Source: Motilimonas sp. E26 (GTDB lineage Bacteria; Pseudomonadota; Gammaproteobacteria; Enterobacterales; CBDFNC01). From it: a stretch of 62,643 bases of DNA. Location of the stretch: assembly GCF_021278025.1 (NCBI RefSeq), contig NZ_JAIBHJ010000010.1:64068-126710 (forward strand), in the 5' to 3' direction. This document shows, piece after piece, positions 9,102 to 18,090 of the stretch. Each line of letters opens with the position of its first letter. The stretch's first letter is position 1. Below the pieces are notes generated by a model that was not told where the DNA came from, ran no database searches, and saw nothing but the letters and a program-made list of their open reading frames with translations. The position numbers and the translations under genes are program-made.

Positions 9102-11297
9102 GTGCAACTGAATCAGCATAAAAATAATAGCCGACAGGTCAAAAAAGCACTATTGGTGGTGACCAGTCATACCGATCTGGATGGTACTGGTGATAAAACT
9201 GGGTTTTGGTTTAATGAATTAGCCACGCCGTTTTGGGGCTTTTTTGATGCCGGCTATGAAGTCACTATTGCATCGATAAAAGGTGGCGTTGCTAAAGCCG
9301 ATCCGCTCAGTGCGCAAGGTGAATTTGTTACCCCTGCAGTCAGTCGGTTTATGGCATCTGAATTCGCGATGAATCAGCTAGACCACACGCCATCAGTGGA
9401 TGTAATAGATACCGCTAGTTATACCACTTTATTTCTTTGTGGTGGTCATGGCACGCTTTGGGACTTTAAACAAAGCCGAGGGTTAGCGCGCATTGTCAGC
9501 GAGTTTTATGCCAATAATAAATTAATCGGCTCTGTTTGCCATGGTCCGACCGGTTTGTTATCAGCAACTAAGCCAGACGGCTCACCTTTAGTTGCCAGTT
9601 TAAAGCTAACCGCCTTTAGCGATGCGGAAGAGAAATTAACCCCGCCACAATACATTGAAGCGCTGCCTTATCACCTTGAAGATGCTTTAGTGGCAGCGGG
9701 CGCTTGTTATCAACATGAGCAACCTAATGCCCGCTTTGTGGTCTGTGAAAAAGGGCTGATCACGGGGCAAAATCCAGCGTCGGTAGATTTAGTCACAAAA
9801 ACAGTATTAGATGCGCTTGAGAAAACACGGGTTTGGGTTGATACGGATCTGTCCATCGGCGCAGCATCTGATTCAGGCAAGCCATGTGATGTAGACGATG
9901 CCTATGCTCTGTTAAGCTTATTTAATGCCAGCAATATCAAGGTGCAAGGCATTAGTACCGTTTTTGGTAATACCGATGTGGATACGGCTTACAAGTTGGC
10001 AAAAATGCTGGCTAATCGATTTGGCCCTGTTGCTTTGCCCGTAGTTAAAGGCGCTAGCGAAGCTTTGCAGATTGGCGCCGTTAAAGACAATGATGCTGTT
10101 CAGCGATTAGCAAAAGAGTTAAAAAAAGGGGCGATGACGATTGTGGCGATTGGTCCTGCAACCAATATTGCCTCATTAGTTTTACTGTACCCTGAACTTG
10201 TATCCAATATCGATCAAGTGGTACTGGTGGCAGGGCGAAGCAGTGAAAAAGAGTCGTTTATTGCTGGGCCGAAGCAAACTACCCCGTTTAGAGACCTAAA
10301 TTTTGACTTAGATCCAGATGCCTTTCGTGTGCTACTAGAAAGCCACGTGCCCCTTGTGCTCACACCTTTTGAATTGGCCGACCAAGTTTGGCTAACACAA
10401 AAAGACCTCAATACTTTAGCGGATAGCCATGGTGTAGGTGAATACCTAAGTAAACACTCACAGCCTTGGCTAAACATGTGGACGAAAGATTTCGGCGCTT
10501 GCGGGTTTAATCCCTTTGATGCCCTCGCGGCGGGATTTGCTATCAACCCTAATCACTATCAATGGCAAAAATTGCCTGTTGAACTGCGTATTGCGCCAGA
10601 CGACACACAGGGCGGACGCTTTGGCACTGCCAATACTTACAAACCATATTTAGTGGCATCACCAGAATGTAAAAGCCCTTATTCAGTGCTTTATTGCACT
10701 GGCGTGGCTCGCGATTTTGCATCATCGCTAATATCGGGAATTATCAACCCAAGGGATCCCGCTAAATATATTTCAGCAGTTTCTCACCTTAATATTGTGG
10801 TTGATGATGTTGATAAGGCGACAGCGTTTTATCAGCGCGTGCTTGGTTTTGAGCAGGCTTATGATGACGATGGCGAAAAAATGGACTATCCACATCTAAC
10901 CTTAAGCTCTTTTGCTAAAGACGCAGGTTTTGAGAACGGCAAAGTGGATGTTGATATTCGCTTTTTACATCACCCTACGGCCGGTTTGTACCTTGAGCTG
11001 ATGCGGTATTATGAGCCGAAGGGGCAACAAACCATTACCATTAAAAATACCAACGACATGGGCGGCATTCGCCATACCGCACTTGAAGTGAACGACATCA
11101 TGGAAGCTTTTAATTACCTTAAAGACCAACCCGGCGTTGAAATGGTTCATTATCCCGATGGCAGTGATGGCGATATTCAAGGGCCGCCAATGGTGCTGTC
11201 GCCTTTCCCAATGTCGTTTTTTTATTGGCGTGACCAATACGGCGTGCAGTGGGAAATGGAGTGTGGCCGAAAAAGAGGATATTTAAGAGGGATTTAA
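9102..11297 (+). CDS. DJ-1/PfpI - nucleoside hydrolase - VOC three-domain fusion protein
   Basis: 731 residues, GTG start behind AAGGAAGG. Residues about 15-240 are a DJ-1/PfpI (class I amidotransferase-like) domain with Glu39, GGHG at 114-117 and the nucleophile-elbow Cys146 in SVCHGPTG. Residues about 243-545 are an inosine-uridine nucleoside hydrolase domain. Its Ca2+-binding signature is split: DTD at 247-249, an insertion, then DVDDAYAL near 263-270. Residues about 558-725 are a glyoxalase/VOC domain starting SHLNIVVDDVDKA. Each family is known alone; the three-way fusion looks unusual. Plausible substrates are nucleosides and reactive carbonyls, which is inference. It lies 19 bases after the kinase/cyclase and is probably co-transcribed. 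Confidence 0.9.
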   Translation: MQLNQHKNNSRQVKKALLVVTSHTDLDGTGDKTGFWFNELATPFWGFFDAGYEVTIASIKGGVAKADPLSAQGEFVTPAVSRFMASEFAMNQLDHTPSVDVIDTASYTTLFLCGGHGTLWDFKQSRGLARIVSEFYANNKLIGSVCHGPTGLLSATKPDGSPLVASLKLTAFSDAEEKLTPPQYIEALPYHLEDALVAAGACYQHEQPNARFVVCEKGLITGQNPASVDLVTKTVLDALEKTRVWVDTDLSIGAASDSGKPCDVDDAYALLSLFNASNIKVQGISTVFGNTDVDTAYKLAKMLANRFGPVALPVVKGASEALQIGAVKDNDAVQRLAKELKKGAMTIVAIGPATNIASLVLLYPELVSNIDQVVLVAGRSSEKESFIAGPKQTTPFRDLNFDLDPDAFRVLLESHVPLVLTPFELADQVWLTQKDLNTLADSHGVGEYLSKHSQPWLNMWTKDFGACGFNPFDALAAGFAINPNHYQWQKLPVELRIAPDDTQGGRFGTANTYKPYLVASPECKSPYSVLYCTGVARDFASSLISGIINPRDPAKYISAVSHLNIVVDDVDKATAFYQRVLGFEQAYDDDGEKMDYPHLTLSSFAKDAGFENGKVDVDIRFLHHPTAGLYLELMRYYEPKGQQTITIKNTNDMGGIRHTALEVNDIMEAFNYLKDQPGVEMVHYPDGSDGDIQGPPMVLSPFPMSFFYWRDQYGVQWEMECGRKRGYLRGI

Positions 11298-11390
11298 CCA
11301 CCAAATCACTTCTATTTGGATTGCGCACGTTACATTAATCAGTGGCGTGCGTGTCACTTAACATCAATCACCTAACTTGTTGGACCTATT

Positions 11391-11795
11391 ATGTTTAATA
11401 GTAAAAAGCGATTATGCGTTTGGTTGGTTATCGTCATTGCACTGACTCCGTTGCGCGTACTGGCAAGTGATTACTATAGCGTGCAATTGTATTTTGGTTT
11501 ATCCATCCCCGATGGCAGCGGCGTGACGATGAAACAATGGGATGCATTTTTGTCAGAGCAAATAGTGCCACGCTTCGCCGGTTTTAATGTGGTGGATTCC
11601 GTAGGCTATTGGCAGGGCGAGCCGGAGCGCGCCAAAATTGTCACAATCGTGATGAAAGCGGCAAGTATTCCTGATGCCGAAGCCATCGCGCGTCTATATG
11701 CCAGAATGTTTCATCAAGACTCAGTCATGATGGTACAGCACCCTGTGGCCAAGCTTGAGTTTGTTACAGAAAAAGAACCAGAGCGGAGTAAATAG
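11391..11795 (+). CDS. DUF3574 family secreted protein
   Basis: 134 residues. A basic N-terminus and hydrophobic stretch (about residues 8-25, ending LRVLAS) indicate a Sec signal peptide. The mature part begins YYSVQLYFGLSIPDGSGV and includes WDAFLSEQIVPRFAGF, which fits the DUF3574 family of small periplasmic proteins of unknown function. It follows the fusion gene by 93 bases on the same strand, so may share its transcript. Function unknown. Confidence 0.8.
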   Translation: MFNSKKRLCVWLVIVIALTPLRVLASDYYSVQLYFGLSIPDGSGVTMKQWDAFLSEQIVPRFAGFNVVDSVGYWQGEPERAKIVTIVMKAASIPDAEAIARLYARMFHQDSVMMVQHPVAKLEFVTEKEPERSK

Positions 11796-12018
11796 TGTGC
11801 TTAGCGATTGCATTCTGAGGCACCTCTTTCTGTGTCAATATGTTTTCTTGACTTTTATATTTAATTAATTGTTTTTAAAGTTATAATTTGTTATTTCTAT
11901 TGTCTTTTTTAGTCTTTTTATATGATTGTATGCACGCCATTAGGAAGGCACTTAAAAGTATATAAAGGTACAGTATGTTTTAGAAACAGCATGCTACGCA
12001 CCATCAGATTTTGGAAAC
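11796..12018. other. AT-rich intergenic region before cyclodipeptide synthase
   Basis: 223 bases, markedly AT-rich at 11850-11930, with no credible gene. It probably carries the promoter of the cyclodipeptide synthase gene; no clear operator was seen. Confidence 0.4.
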
Positions 12019-12780
12019 ATGCAGGGCAATTTAATGGCTAATGAAACAGCTCCACCACCTTCAACCAGCGACCATTCGTTTCGCTATAAAGCAGAAGTTC
12101 GTCTAGTTTCACCCGCGTCTGCGCGTAGCGCATCAATTCACGGCACAAAATGTTTTGTCGGAATAAGCTTAGAAAGCCCCGCCTTCATTGGATATAAACT
12201 TCAATCAATAATTGATTTTGTGTCAAATAGATACTCTGACTGCTGCTTTCTCCTCGGTGACCATGTTCACCGTTTAACCCTACAAATAAATAATGATTTT
12301 ACTCGAGAGGAAAGCTTTAACCATGCAATCAACCTTGGAAATTCTTTTCTCAGTTCTCAGGGGCATATTTTAAGAAATAGCAAAACAGGCAAACCTTTCG
12401 ATCTTATTCGTGGATCTGAAATTTATCATTTACCTGAAGTGTTGGGTTACCTTTCGGCTTTAAAGGCGATCTTTGAGCAAGATATTGAGTTTAGGAGTGC
12501 CGTAGAGCATTTTGCTGACCAATTTATTGCACGGCAGCATATAGTGAAGCCCAATCGTGCAATTCAGCTGTCGTCAGAGTATGTCCTTGAAGAGCTAGCA
12601 GAGACTTGTTATATGATATCGTCTGGCTATGAAACACTGGTTTACCCTGGTTCGCTTGCTATTTTTCAGCAGATTTCAGATAGAATATTTAGCGATCTCC
12701 CAGTTGAGTTAGATAAATTAGTTAATGTCAGTTTGCGTATTAAGAGGCGTGGGAAGAAAATGCTGCTTCAGTGTGCCTAA
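12019..12780 (+). CDS. tRNA-dependent cyclodipeptide synthase (XYP type)
   Basis: 253 residues, close to the 220-260 of the family. These enzymes use two aminoacyl-tRNAs to make a cyclic dipeptide by a ping-pong mechanism through an acyl-Ser. Family marks: CFVGISLESP with Gly48 and the presumed nucleophile Ser50; EYVLEE with Tyr188 and Glu192, equivalent to AlbC Tyr178 and Glu182; and TLVYPGS with Tyr209-Pro210. Ser at the position equivalent to AlbC 40, together with Tyr-Pro, places it in the XYP rather than the NYQ subfamily. ATG 12034, behind AGGG, is an alternative start. No tailoring enzyme (P450, oxidase or methyltransferase) is adjacent. The convergent neighbour is a YddG-like exporter. 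The product cannot be predicted. Confidence 0.88.
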   Translation: MQGNLMANETAPPPSTSDHSFRYKAEVRLVSPASARSASIHGTKCFVGISLESPAFIGYKLQSIIDFVSNRYSDCCFLLGDHVHRLTLQINNDFTREESFNHAINLGNSFLSSQGHILRNSKTGKPFDLIRGSEIYHLPEVLGYLSALKAIFEQDIEFRSAVEHFADQFIARQHIVKPNRAIQLSSEYVLEELAETCYMISSGYETLVYPGSLAIFQQISDRIFSDLPVELDKLVNVSLRIKRRGKKMLLQCA

Positions 12781-12909
12781 TATATAGACATTCGTCGCTT
12801 TACTGATTTATTAGTTAAGCGACACTTCAACTACAGCTAACCTGCTTATCAACAAGTTTGGTTTCCTTGCACTGCTTTTGTATTTTGAATGCACTGAGCG
12901 TAATACAAG

Positions 12910-13845
12910 CTAGGTTTCAGTTTTCACTGGTGATTTAACATCATCACTCGACGTGGTCTTTTCTCTGGTGACAAAAAAACAAATTATTGAACCGAGTGTA
13001 ACAAGGGCAACACCTTGCCAAAATGACGCCCCGAGCGTGACAGATAAATAGACCGAAGAAAAAAGCGTAGCAAAGACCGGCGTAAAATAAGAAATGGTCC
13101 CCAAAAGCATGATATTGCCACCAATAACAGCTCTATTCCATAACGCGTACCCTGACCCCATCACAACACCAGACAGCAACAGTGTTGCAAAAGTGCTAAG
13201 TGTGAAGTGAAAACCAGACTCGTCGCTGAACGCATATTTAATCCATAGGGTAACAGCGGTCGCAATAAAAAATAACGCAATAGGGTTTTTTCCATCACTC
13301 ATTTTTTTTGTGATTGTACAATATGCCGCCCAAATCATGGCTGCAGAAAAAGCCAGAAAGTAAGTTAACGGGTTCTCGGAAATATTACTCATTAATATGT
13401 TAATGGAAATGCCGCTATCGCCAGAGATGCACCAAGCCACGCCAATAAACGCGATAATCACACTGGGATAAACCAATACATTCACTTTACGCTGCCCAGT
13501 TATAACGGTTAACAGTATGGTAATGGCTGGCCACAAGTAATTAATCACGGCCATTTCCATTGACTGGTGCCTGTCATTAGCCATCCCTAAAGACAGCGCA
13601 AAACACACCTCATAGGACACGAACAGCAACCCCCCGATGACAAGGTAACGCTTAGGAAAGCTGTTGATTTTGGGCACACCCATAACCGACACTAAAAAAA
13701 TCGAACTAATGGTGTACAACATAGCTGCGCCACCTATGGCGCCAAAAAGCTCCGACACATCCCTGATCAGCGCGGTTAGGCTGCTCCAAAGCAGGATCGC
13801 AACCACCCCAAATAATGTATATTTGTGCTTAATAAATAAAGACAT
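12910..13845 (-). CDS. yddG: YddG-like aromatic amino acid exporter (DMT superfamily)
   Basis: About 311 residues with around ten hydrophobic segments, in two EamA repeats. Segments such as AILLWSS, GGAAMLYTIS, LLFVSYEVCFALSLG and INYLWPAITIL closely follow YddG, the inner-membrane exporter of aromatic amino acids and methyl viologen in enterics. I start at ATG 13845, preceded by TTAGGG, rather than the in-frame TTG at 13866. The gene converges on the cyclodipeptide synthase with 129 bases between. Export of a cyclodipeptide or its aromatic precursors is a hypothesis only. Confidence 0.85.
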   Translation of the reverse strand: MSLFIKHKYTLFGVVAILLWSSLTALIRDVSELFGAIGGAAMLYTISSIFLVSVMGVPKINSFPKRYLVIGGLLFVSYEVCFALSLGMANDRHQSMEMAVINYLWPAITILLTVITGQRKVNVLVYPSVIIAFIGVAWCISGDSGISINILMSNISENPLTYFLAFSAAMIWAAYCTITKKMSDGKNPIALFFIATAVTLWIKYAFSDESGFHFTLSTFATLLLSGVVMGSGYALWNRAVIGGNIMLLGTISYFTPVFATLFSSVYLSVTLGASFWQGVALVTLGSIICFFVTREKTTSSDDVKSPVKTET

Positions 13846-14460
13846 AGTAAACCCTAACAGAGACAAGGCTAGCTGGCGCTACGCCAAGATAACAACACTT
13901 AGGCTCTAGCACAAGATACTGCAAATTGACGCTTCATAAAGTGGATAGCTCTGGAGGGAGACCTGCACATAAAGATGAAAGGGGAAAGTGGCAACTTATA
14001 CCGTTACCAGCGCGGCTACCCCTTATTCCCCGAGTTAAGAGATAGACACTTTGATGACCACTTAATGCCTATTGTTATCTTGGCTATGCTGCTTGATGCA
14101 GTCGTTCAATTTAACTTTATCCGCTTTGGCTTATGGTCTTCAAGAAGGGCGAAGTCGCCTGCAAACAGGTATTCAGTAATGATGAGTATTTCATAATTCG
14201 CAAGCTCTTTATCAAATTTTCAAAAAAACCAACGCGGCCTGCACTGACGACGTGCAATTTACCGAGCTGACTCAAGCGGCTGCTTTCTGTTTTTGTAAGT
14301 TAGTGCGTTGTAGTTTGTTGGCAAGGCTAGGTTTGTGAATAAGCTTATATACCACTTCAAGAATGGTCAAAAACCCTACCTCCCTCAAGTATTTTTATTT
14401 GTATCTTGATGTATATTTGATTTTGCAGTTTGACTATTACTTAATTTTAACGGGATAAAT
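13846..14460. other. Gene-poor region between yddG and HsdR-N nuclease
   Basis: 615 bases. The only open frame, 13975-14196 (73 codons), shows no family and lacks a convincing start, so it is not called. Codon-like texture suggests degraded coding sequence, but I could not identify the parent. An AT-rich stretch at 14385-14460 probably holds the promoter of the downstream nuclease gene. Confidence 0.4.
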
Positions 14461-15537
14461 ATGGATTTCATTGAACGACTTCAAGCTCTTTCGAAAAAGG
14501 TTCCTCAAATATCAGGTAATTTAGCGACAGAAGAAGCAACTAAGAATGCCTTGGTGATGCCATTTTTACATTCGGTTCTTGGTTATGATGTATTTGACCC
14601 GAGTGAAGTTATACCTGAGTTTACTGCTGATGTAGGCACTAAAAAGGGTGAAAAAGTAGATTATGCTTTGGTTAAAGATGGAGCTATTCAGATCCTTATC
14701 GAATGCAAGAAATATGGAGATCCGCTCTCTACTAAGCATGCTAATCAGTTATTCAGGTATTTTTCAGCAACAAATGCTCGATTAGCCATCCTAACAAATG
14801 GCGCTCAATATCAATTTTATACTGATCTTGACGCACCAAACAAAATGGATGAGAAGCCATTTTTGACTCTCGATCTTGAGGATTTGGATGAACATGTTGT
14901 TCCTGAGATAAAGAAGCTGACAAAGTCTTCGTTTGATGTTGAATCTGTAGTGGACGCTGCAGGAGAGCTCAAATACCTAAACCAGATAAAGAAAATATTG
15001 CATGAGCAGTTTGTGGATCCTGACGAAGAGTTTGTGAAGTTCTTTACATCCAAAGTGTATGAAGGTGTTCAAACAGCAAAAGTTAAATCTCAGTTTTTAG
15101 AAATTACCACTAAAGCATTAAAGCAGTTCCTTAATGACAGTATTAATGCTCGGTTAAAATCAGCTATTGGCGATGACAGGAAGGATGCTGTTAAAGTAGA
15201 AGCTCAAGAATCGAGTCAAGAAAGTGATATTTCCACTGAAAAATCAAAAGTGCATACTACAGAGGAAGAAATTGAAGGCTTCAATATTATCAAAGCGATC
15301 CTAAGGCAAAAAGTTGAAGCCCAGAGAGTATGCGCTCGCGATACTCAAAGTTATTTTGGCATATTACTCGATGATAACAATCGCAAGCCACTATGTCGTT
15401 TATGGTTCAATACTAGGCAAAAATATATCAGTATCTTTGATGAAGACAAAAATGAAACTCGCCATCCAATAGATACTCTTGATGATATTTTCAACTTTAG
15501 TGAGAAGCTTCAGAATACGTTAGCACTCTATGAATAA
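14461..15537 (+). CDS. Stand-alone type I restriction HsdR N-terminal-like nuclease
   Basis: 358 residues resembling the COG4748/HsdR_N family. Residues about 20-120 carry a PD-(D/E)xK nuclease core: Glu25 in the N-terminal helix, Asp67 in VDYAL and Glu81-Cys-Lys83 in LIECKKY. There is no DEAD/helicase motor, so it is not a complete HsdR. The C-terminal part (about 265-358) looks like a separate small domain. No methyltransferase or specificity subunit is adjacent. It ends 66 bases before the attachment repeat of the tRNA-borne element, and could be an orphan defence gene or a remnant of an older insertion. Confidence 0.75.
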   Translation: MDFIERLQALSKKVPQISGNLATEEATKNALVMPFLHSVLGYDVFDPSEVIPEFTADVGTKKGEKVDYALVKDGAIQILIECKKYGDPLSTKHANQLFRYFSATNARLAILTNGAQYQFYTDLDAPNKMDEKPFLTLDLEDLDEHVVPEIKKLTKSSFDVESVVDAAGELKYLNQIKKILHEQFVDPDEEFVKFFTSKVYEGVQTAKVKSQFLEITTKALKQFLNDSINARLKSAIGDDRKDAVKVEAQESSQESDISTEKSKVHTTEEEIEGFNIIKAILRQKVEAQRVCARDTQSYFGILLDDNNRKPLCRLWFNTRQKYISIFDEDKNETRHPIDTLDDIFNFSEKLQNTLALYE

Positions 15538-15603
15538 AGAGGCAGAATCACTGTTAGAGCCAGAAAAGAAAAAGCACCTAACATCAATGATATTAAGTGC
15601 TTA

Positions 15604-15657
15604 TAAATTTGGTGGCCCCTCGCAGACTTGAACTGCGGACCTACCGATTATGAGTCG
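15604..15657. repeat. Left attachment site (54-bp direct repeat of tRNA 3' end)
   Basis: Identical over 54 bases to 19934-19987, which covers the 3' half of the tRNA(CAU) gene through the anticodon arm. It matches the tRNA until position 15658, where the sequences diverge. This is the duplicated tRNA 3' end expected on the far side of an element inserted by a tRNA-targeting tyrosine integrase. It is not a functional tRNA. Confidence 0.93.
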
Positions 15658-15779
15658 TAATATTGTTGTTATCTTTAAGTTCTCATTTCTTTTTATTACC
15701 CATGAATATCATTACAGTTCAATGGTCTACGTGGGTATTCAGTTTTCATTGGTTCTCATGTATTCTTGTTTAGTGTCGC

Positions 15780-15810
15780 TCTTACTTGACTAACTACTTG
15801 ACTAAAAAAC
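15780..15810. repeat. 31-bp terminal repeat, left copy (putative integrase arm sites)
   Basis: Identical to 19856-19886. It contains ACTTGACTA twice (15784-15792 and 15796-15804), and an inverted copy TAGTCAAGT lies at 15815-15823. Repeats of a 9-bp core near the att sites are typical of arm-type binding sites for tyrosine integrases. That role is inferred. Confidence 0.7.
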
Positions 15811-15852
15811 TTTGTAGTCAAGTTATGCGTGGTAACTAAACAAGGGGTTTTC

Positions 15853-17142
15853 ATGTTAACGGTGAATAGCATAAGGGGCTTAAAGCCCAAAGATAAACCA
15901 TATTACGAATGGGATAAAAACAAAGAGCGTGGACGGGGTAAGTTAGGTGTTCAAGTTACGCCTAAAGGGAGCAAGCGTTTTGTGTTTCGCTACTTTGTTG
16001 AAGGCAAAGCGAAGTTTATACCCCTAGGGCAATTTCCTGAATTATCGCTTAATGACGCCCGAGGTAAGCAAAAGGAGCTAGGCGAATTAGTGTTACAGGG
16101 TATCGACCCGAAAGATCGTATAGAAAGCGTCAGGAAGGCGCAGGAGCAAGCAAAATGGGAAGAGGCGCGTCAAGGTAGCATAAAGCAGTTATTTGATGCC
16201 TATGTGGCGCAAATGGCGAAAGATGGCAAGCGAACTCACAAGGCCGTTATTGAATCGTTAGAAAAAGAAGTCTACCCCCTTATTCCACCAGCAATCAAAG
16301 CGAAAGACGTGACCACGCATGATTTAATGCTTGTCCTCGCCGCAATGATCAAGCGTGGCGCTAAAACACAATCAAACCGTGTGCGCAGTTACTTAATGGC
16401 AGCGTTTAACTACGGCTTGAAACACGATAACGACCCTGCAAACTTTATTGATGAAGCTAAGTTTGGTTTGGTGATGAATCCAGTTGCCGCCATTCCTAAG
16501 CAAAAAGATGCTGAGCGAGTTGGAGAGCATTATTTGAAAATGGATGAGGTGATCTTGTTGATTGATGACCTTACCAATGAATACCAGCGTTTTAAGATGG
16601 GCGAGTCTATCCGCCATTTGATTTTATTATGCTTGTTTACAGGTGGACAGCGCCCTTATGAGTTGGCCGCCTCAAAGTGGAGCGCTATTGATTGGCAGCA
16701 AAAAACGCTGCTCATTGCGACAGATATTTCCAAAAACAAGCGACCTCACATCATACCGCTAACGGATAGCGCATTAAGCATTTTAGAAAGACAAAAGCCC
16801 AGCCATGACAATGCGTTTATTTTTCCTCACCGCTTTAATGATGGCGAGCATATACGCCTAGATTCACTTTCACAAAGTGTGACGCGCTATCGTGAAGCAA
16901 CCCCTCAAATTAAACCGTTTACCCCTAGAGATTTGCGCAGGACGTGTAAAACGCTAATGGGTGAGATTGGTATTTCTAAATCACTCCGCGACCGTTTACA
17001 AAACCATGCGCTCAATGATGTTTCATCAAAGCATTACGACCGTTACGAGTATTTGCCAGAAAAGCGCAAGGCGTTGGAATCGTGGGAGCAAAAGCTACAA
17101 CAAAGCATTACAGATAACGTGCTTCAAATGGTGAGGGTTTAG
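15853..17142 (+). CDS. int: Tyrosine integrase, P4 type
   Basis: 429 residues from the ATG at 15853, which has AAGGGG five bases upstream; the in-frame GTG at 15829 lacks such a site. An N-terminal DUF4102-type arm-binding domain covers about residues 1-90 (VTPKGSKRFVFRYF, LGQFPELSLNDAR). The C-terminal catalytic domain has GGQRPYELAASKW (first Arg), FTPRDLRRTCKT (second Arg), LQNHALNDVSSKHYDRY (His and nucleophile Tyr). It should recombine the tRNA 3' end with the element's attP. It sits at the end of the element away from the intact tRNA. A second gene starts two bases after its stop. Confidence 0.95.
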   Translation: MLTVNSIRGLKPKDKPYYEWDKNKERGRGKLGVQVTPKGSKRFVFRYFVEGKAKFIPLGQFPELSLNDARGKQKELGELVLQGIDPKDRIESVRKAQEQAKWEEARQGSIKQLFDAYVAQMAKDGKRTHKAVIESLEKEVYPLIPPAIKAKDVTTHDLMLVLAAMIKRGAKTQSNRVRSYLMAAFNYGLKHDNDPANFIDEAKFGLVMNPVAAIPKQKDAERVGEHYLKMDEVILLIDDLTNEYQRFKMGESIRHLILLCLFTGGQRPYELAASKWSAIDWQQKTLLIATDISKNKRPHIIPLTDSALSILERQKPSHDNAFIFPHRFNDGEHIRLDSLSQSVTRYREATPQIKPFTPRDLRRTCKTLMGEIGISKSLRDRLQNHALNDVSSKHYDRYEYLPEKRKALESWEQKLQQSITDNVLQMVRV

Positions 17143-17144
17143 GG

Positions 17145-17816
17145 ATGAATGAGAAAAAATGTAGTGTTAGAAAAAATGGTAAAGAAGGAATCCTTCAAAC
17201 TTATCCGATCCCAGAAAATGAAGTACCTAATTCACCTAGGCAATTCTTGGCTCCTTTCGTTAAGTATTCCGCTGAGTTATTGAGGGCGGAAGGAAAAATT
17301 AATGATACTGAGTTTGAAGCTGTTTTGGCTGGTGATGTAAGGACAGTATTTGCTTTGGGCTGTGATCTTGATTTGGCTGTGTGTGAGTACGCTAGGCAGT
17401 TCATTATGATGGTGAAAGATTTAGATGATATGGGGCTACTCGATAGCCCAAGAATCGAGATTTATAAGCTAGTGAGGCTCGTCACGTTAGCATTTAATTT
17501 TGGAGCTGTGAGGTTTGAAGAGGAGATTGCTAAGGGGGCGGCTAATAAAAGTGGGACCGATGAAGGCAATCGAAAAAAAACAGAATTGAGTGATAAGGTT
17601 AAAGCTCGAGTAATGGTAATAGCGTTGTGTGAACATGAAAAAAATCCTCGTTTAAATAAAGCCCAACTTGCAGATAAAGTAACCCAGATAATAAATGAGG
17701 AATTTATAGGCGAGAGGGGGAAGGCGTACCGCCGATCATATATAGAAACACGCTTTAATATGAATGAAGTAAAAGAGAACGCTGGATTAAAAAAATTAGC
17801 TAAAAAGTCAGGATAG
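17145..17816 (+). CDS. Hypothetical protein of the integrative element
   Basis: 223 residues, starting two bases after the integrase stop, so probably co-transcribed. Mixed alpha-helical composition, with a charged, lysine-rich C-terminal third that could bind nucleic acid (about 150-223). No signal peptide, membrane segment or motif recognised. The base composition (short A- and T-rich codons) differs from the GC-richer integrase. Function unknown; directionality or regulation would be reasonable guesses. Confidence 0.7.
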   Translation: MNEKKCSVRKNGKEGILQTYPIPENEVPNSPRQFLAPFVKYSAELLRAEGKINDTEFEAVLAGDVRTVFALGCDLDLAVCEYARQFIMMVKDLDDMGLLDSPRIEIYKLVRLVTLAFNFGAVRFEEEIAKGAANKSGTDEGNRKKTELSDKVKARVMVIALCEHEKNPRLNKAQLADKVTQIINEEFIGERGKAYRRSYIETRFNMNEVKENAGLKKLAKKSG

Positions 17817-17895
17817 TCGCTCCGTTTGTCATGGTTAATCCTTGTTTAATACCTCACGTCAGCATTTAACAGGTATTAAACATAAGGAGCAACGC

Positions 17896-18090
17896 ATGAG
17901 AGATTTTGACCCGATTTTATCGCTAAATGACGCGAGTGAAATTATAGGCCGAAGCAAGCGCAGTTTATGGCGCTGGTATGCGAAAGATAAAACAATGCCT
18001 GAGCCATTAAAGGTGAATGGTCGCGCTGTAGGGTGGCGTAAAAGTACGTTTGAGCAATGGCTTGTTAAGTTAGAAGGGGCGGCTAAATGA
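17896..18090 (+). CDS. AlpA-family helix-turn-helix regulator / excisionase-like
   Basis: 64 residues from ATG 17896, which follows AAGGAG by six bases. The sequence LSLNDASEIIGRSKRSLWRWYAKDK is a MerR/AlpA-like winged helix-turn-helix, followed by VGWRKSTFEQWL, the hallmark AlpA tail. In P4-like elements AlpA proteins activate integrase or act in excision. Its stop overlaps the next start as ATGA, indicating coupling. Confidence 0.88.
   Translation: MRDFDPILSLNDASEIIGRSKRSLWRWYAKDKTMPEPLKVNGRAVGWRKSTFEQWLVKLEGAAK

Noticed and set aside
13975-14196. 73-codon open frame
   Set aside because: No recognisable family and poor start context; probably degraded DNA.
15604-15657. Second tRNA gene
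   Set aside because: Only the 3' half is present; it diverges after the anticodon arm. It is the att duplicate.
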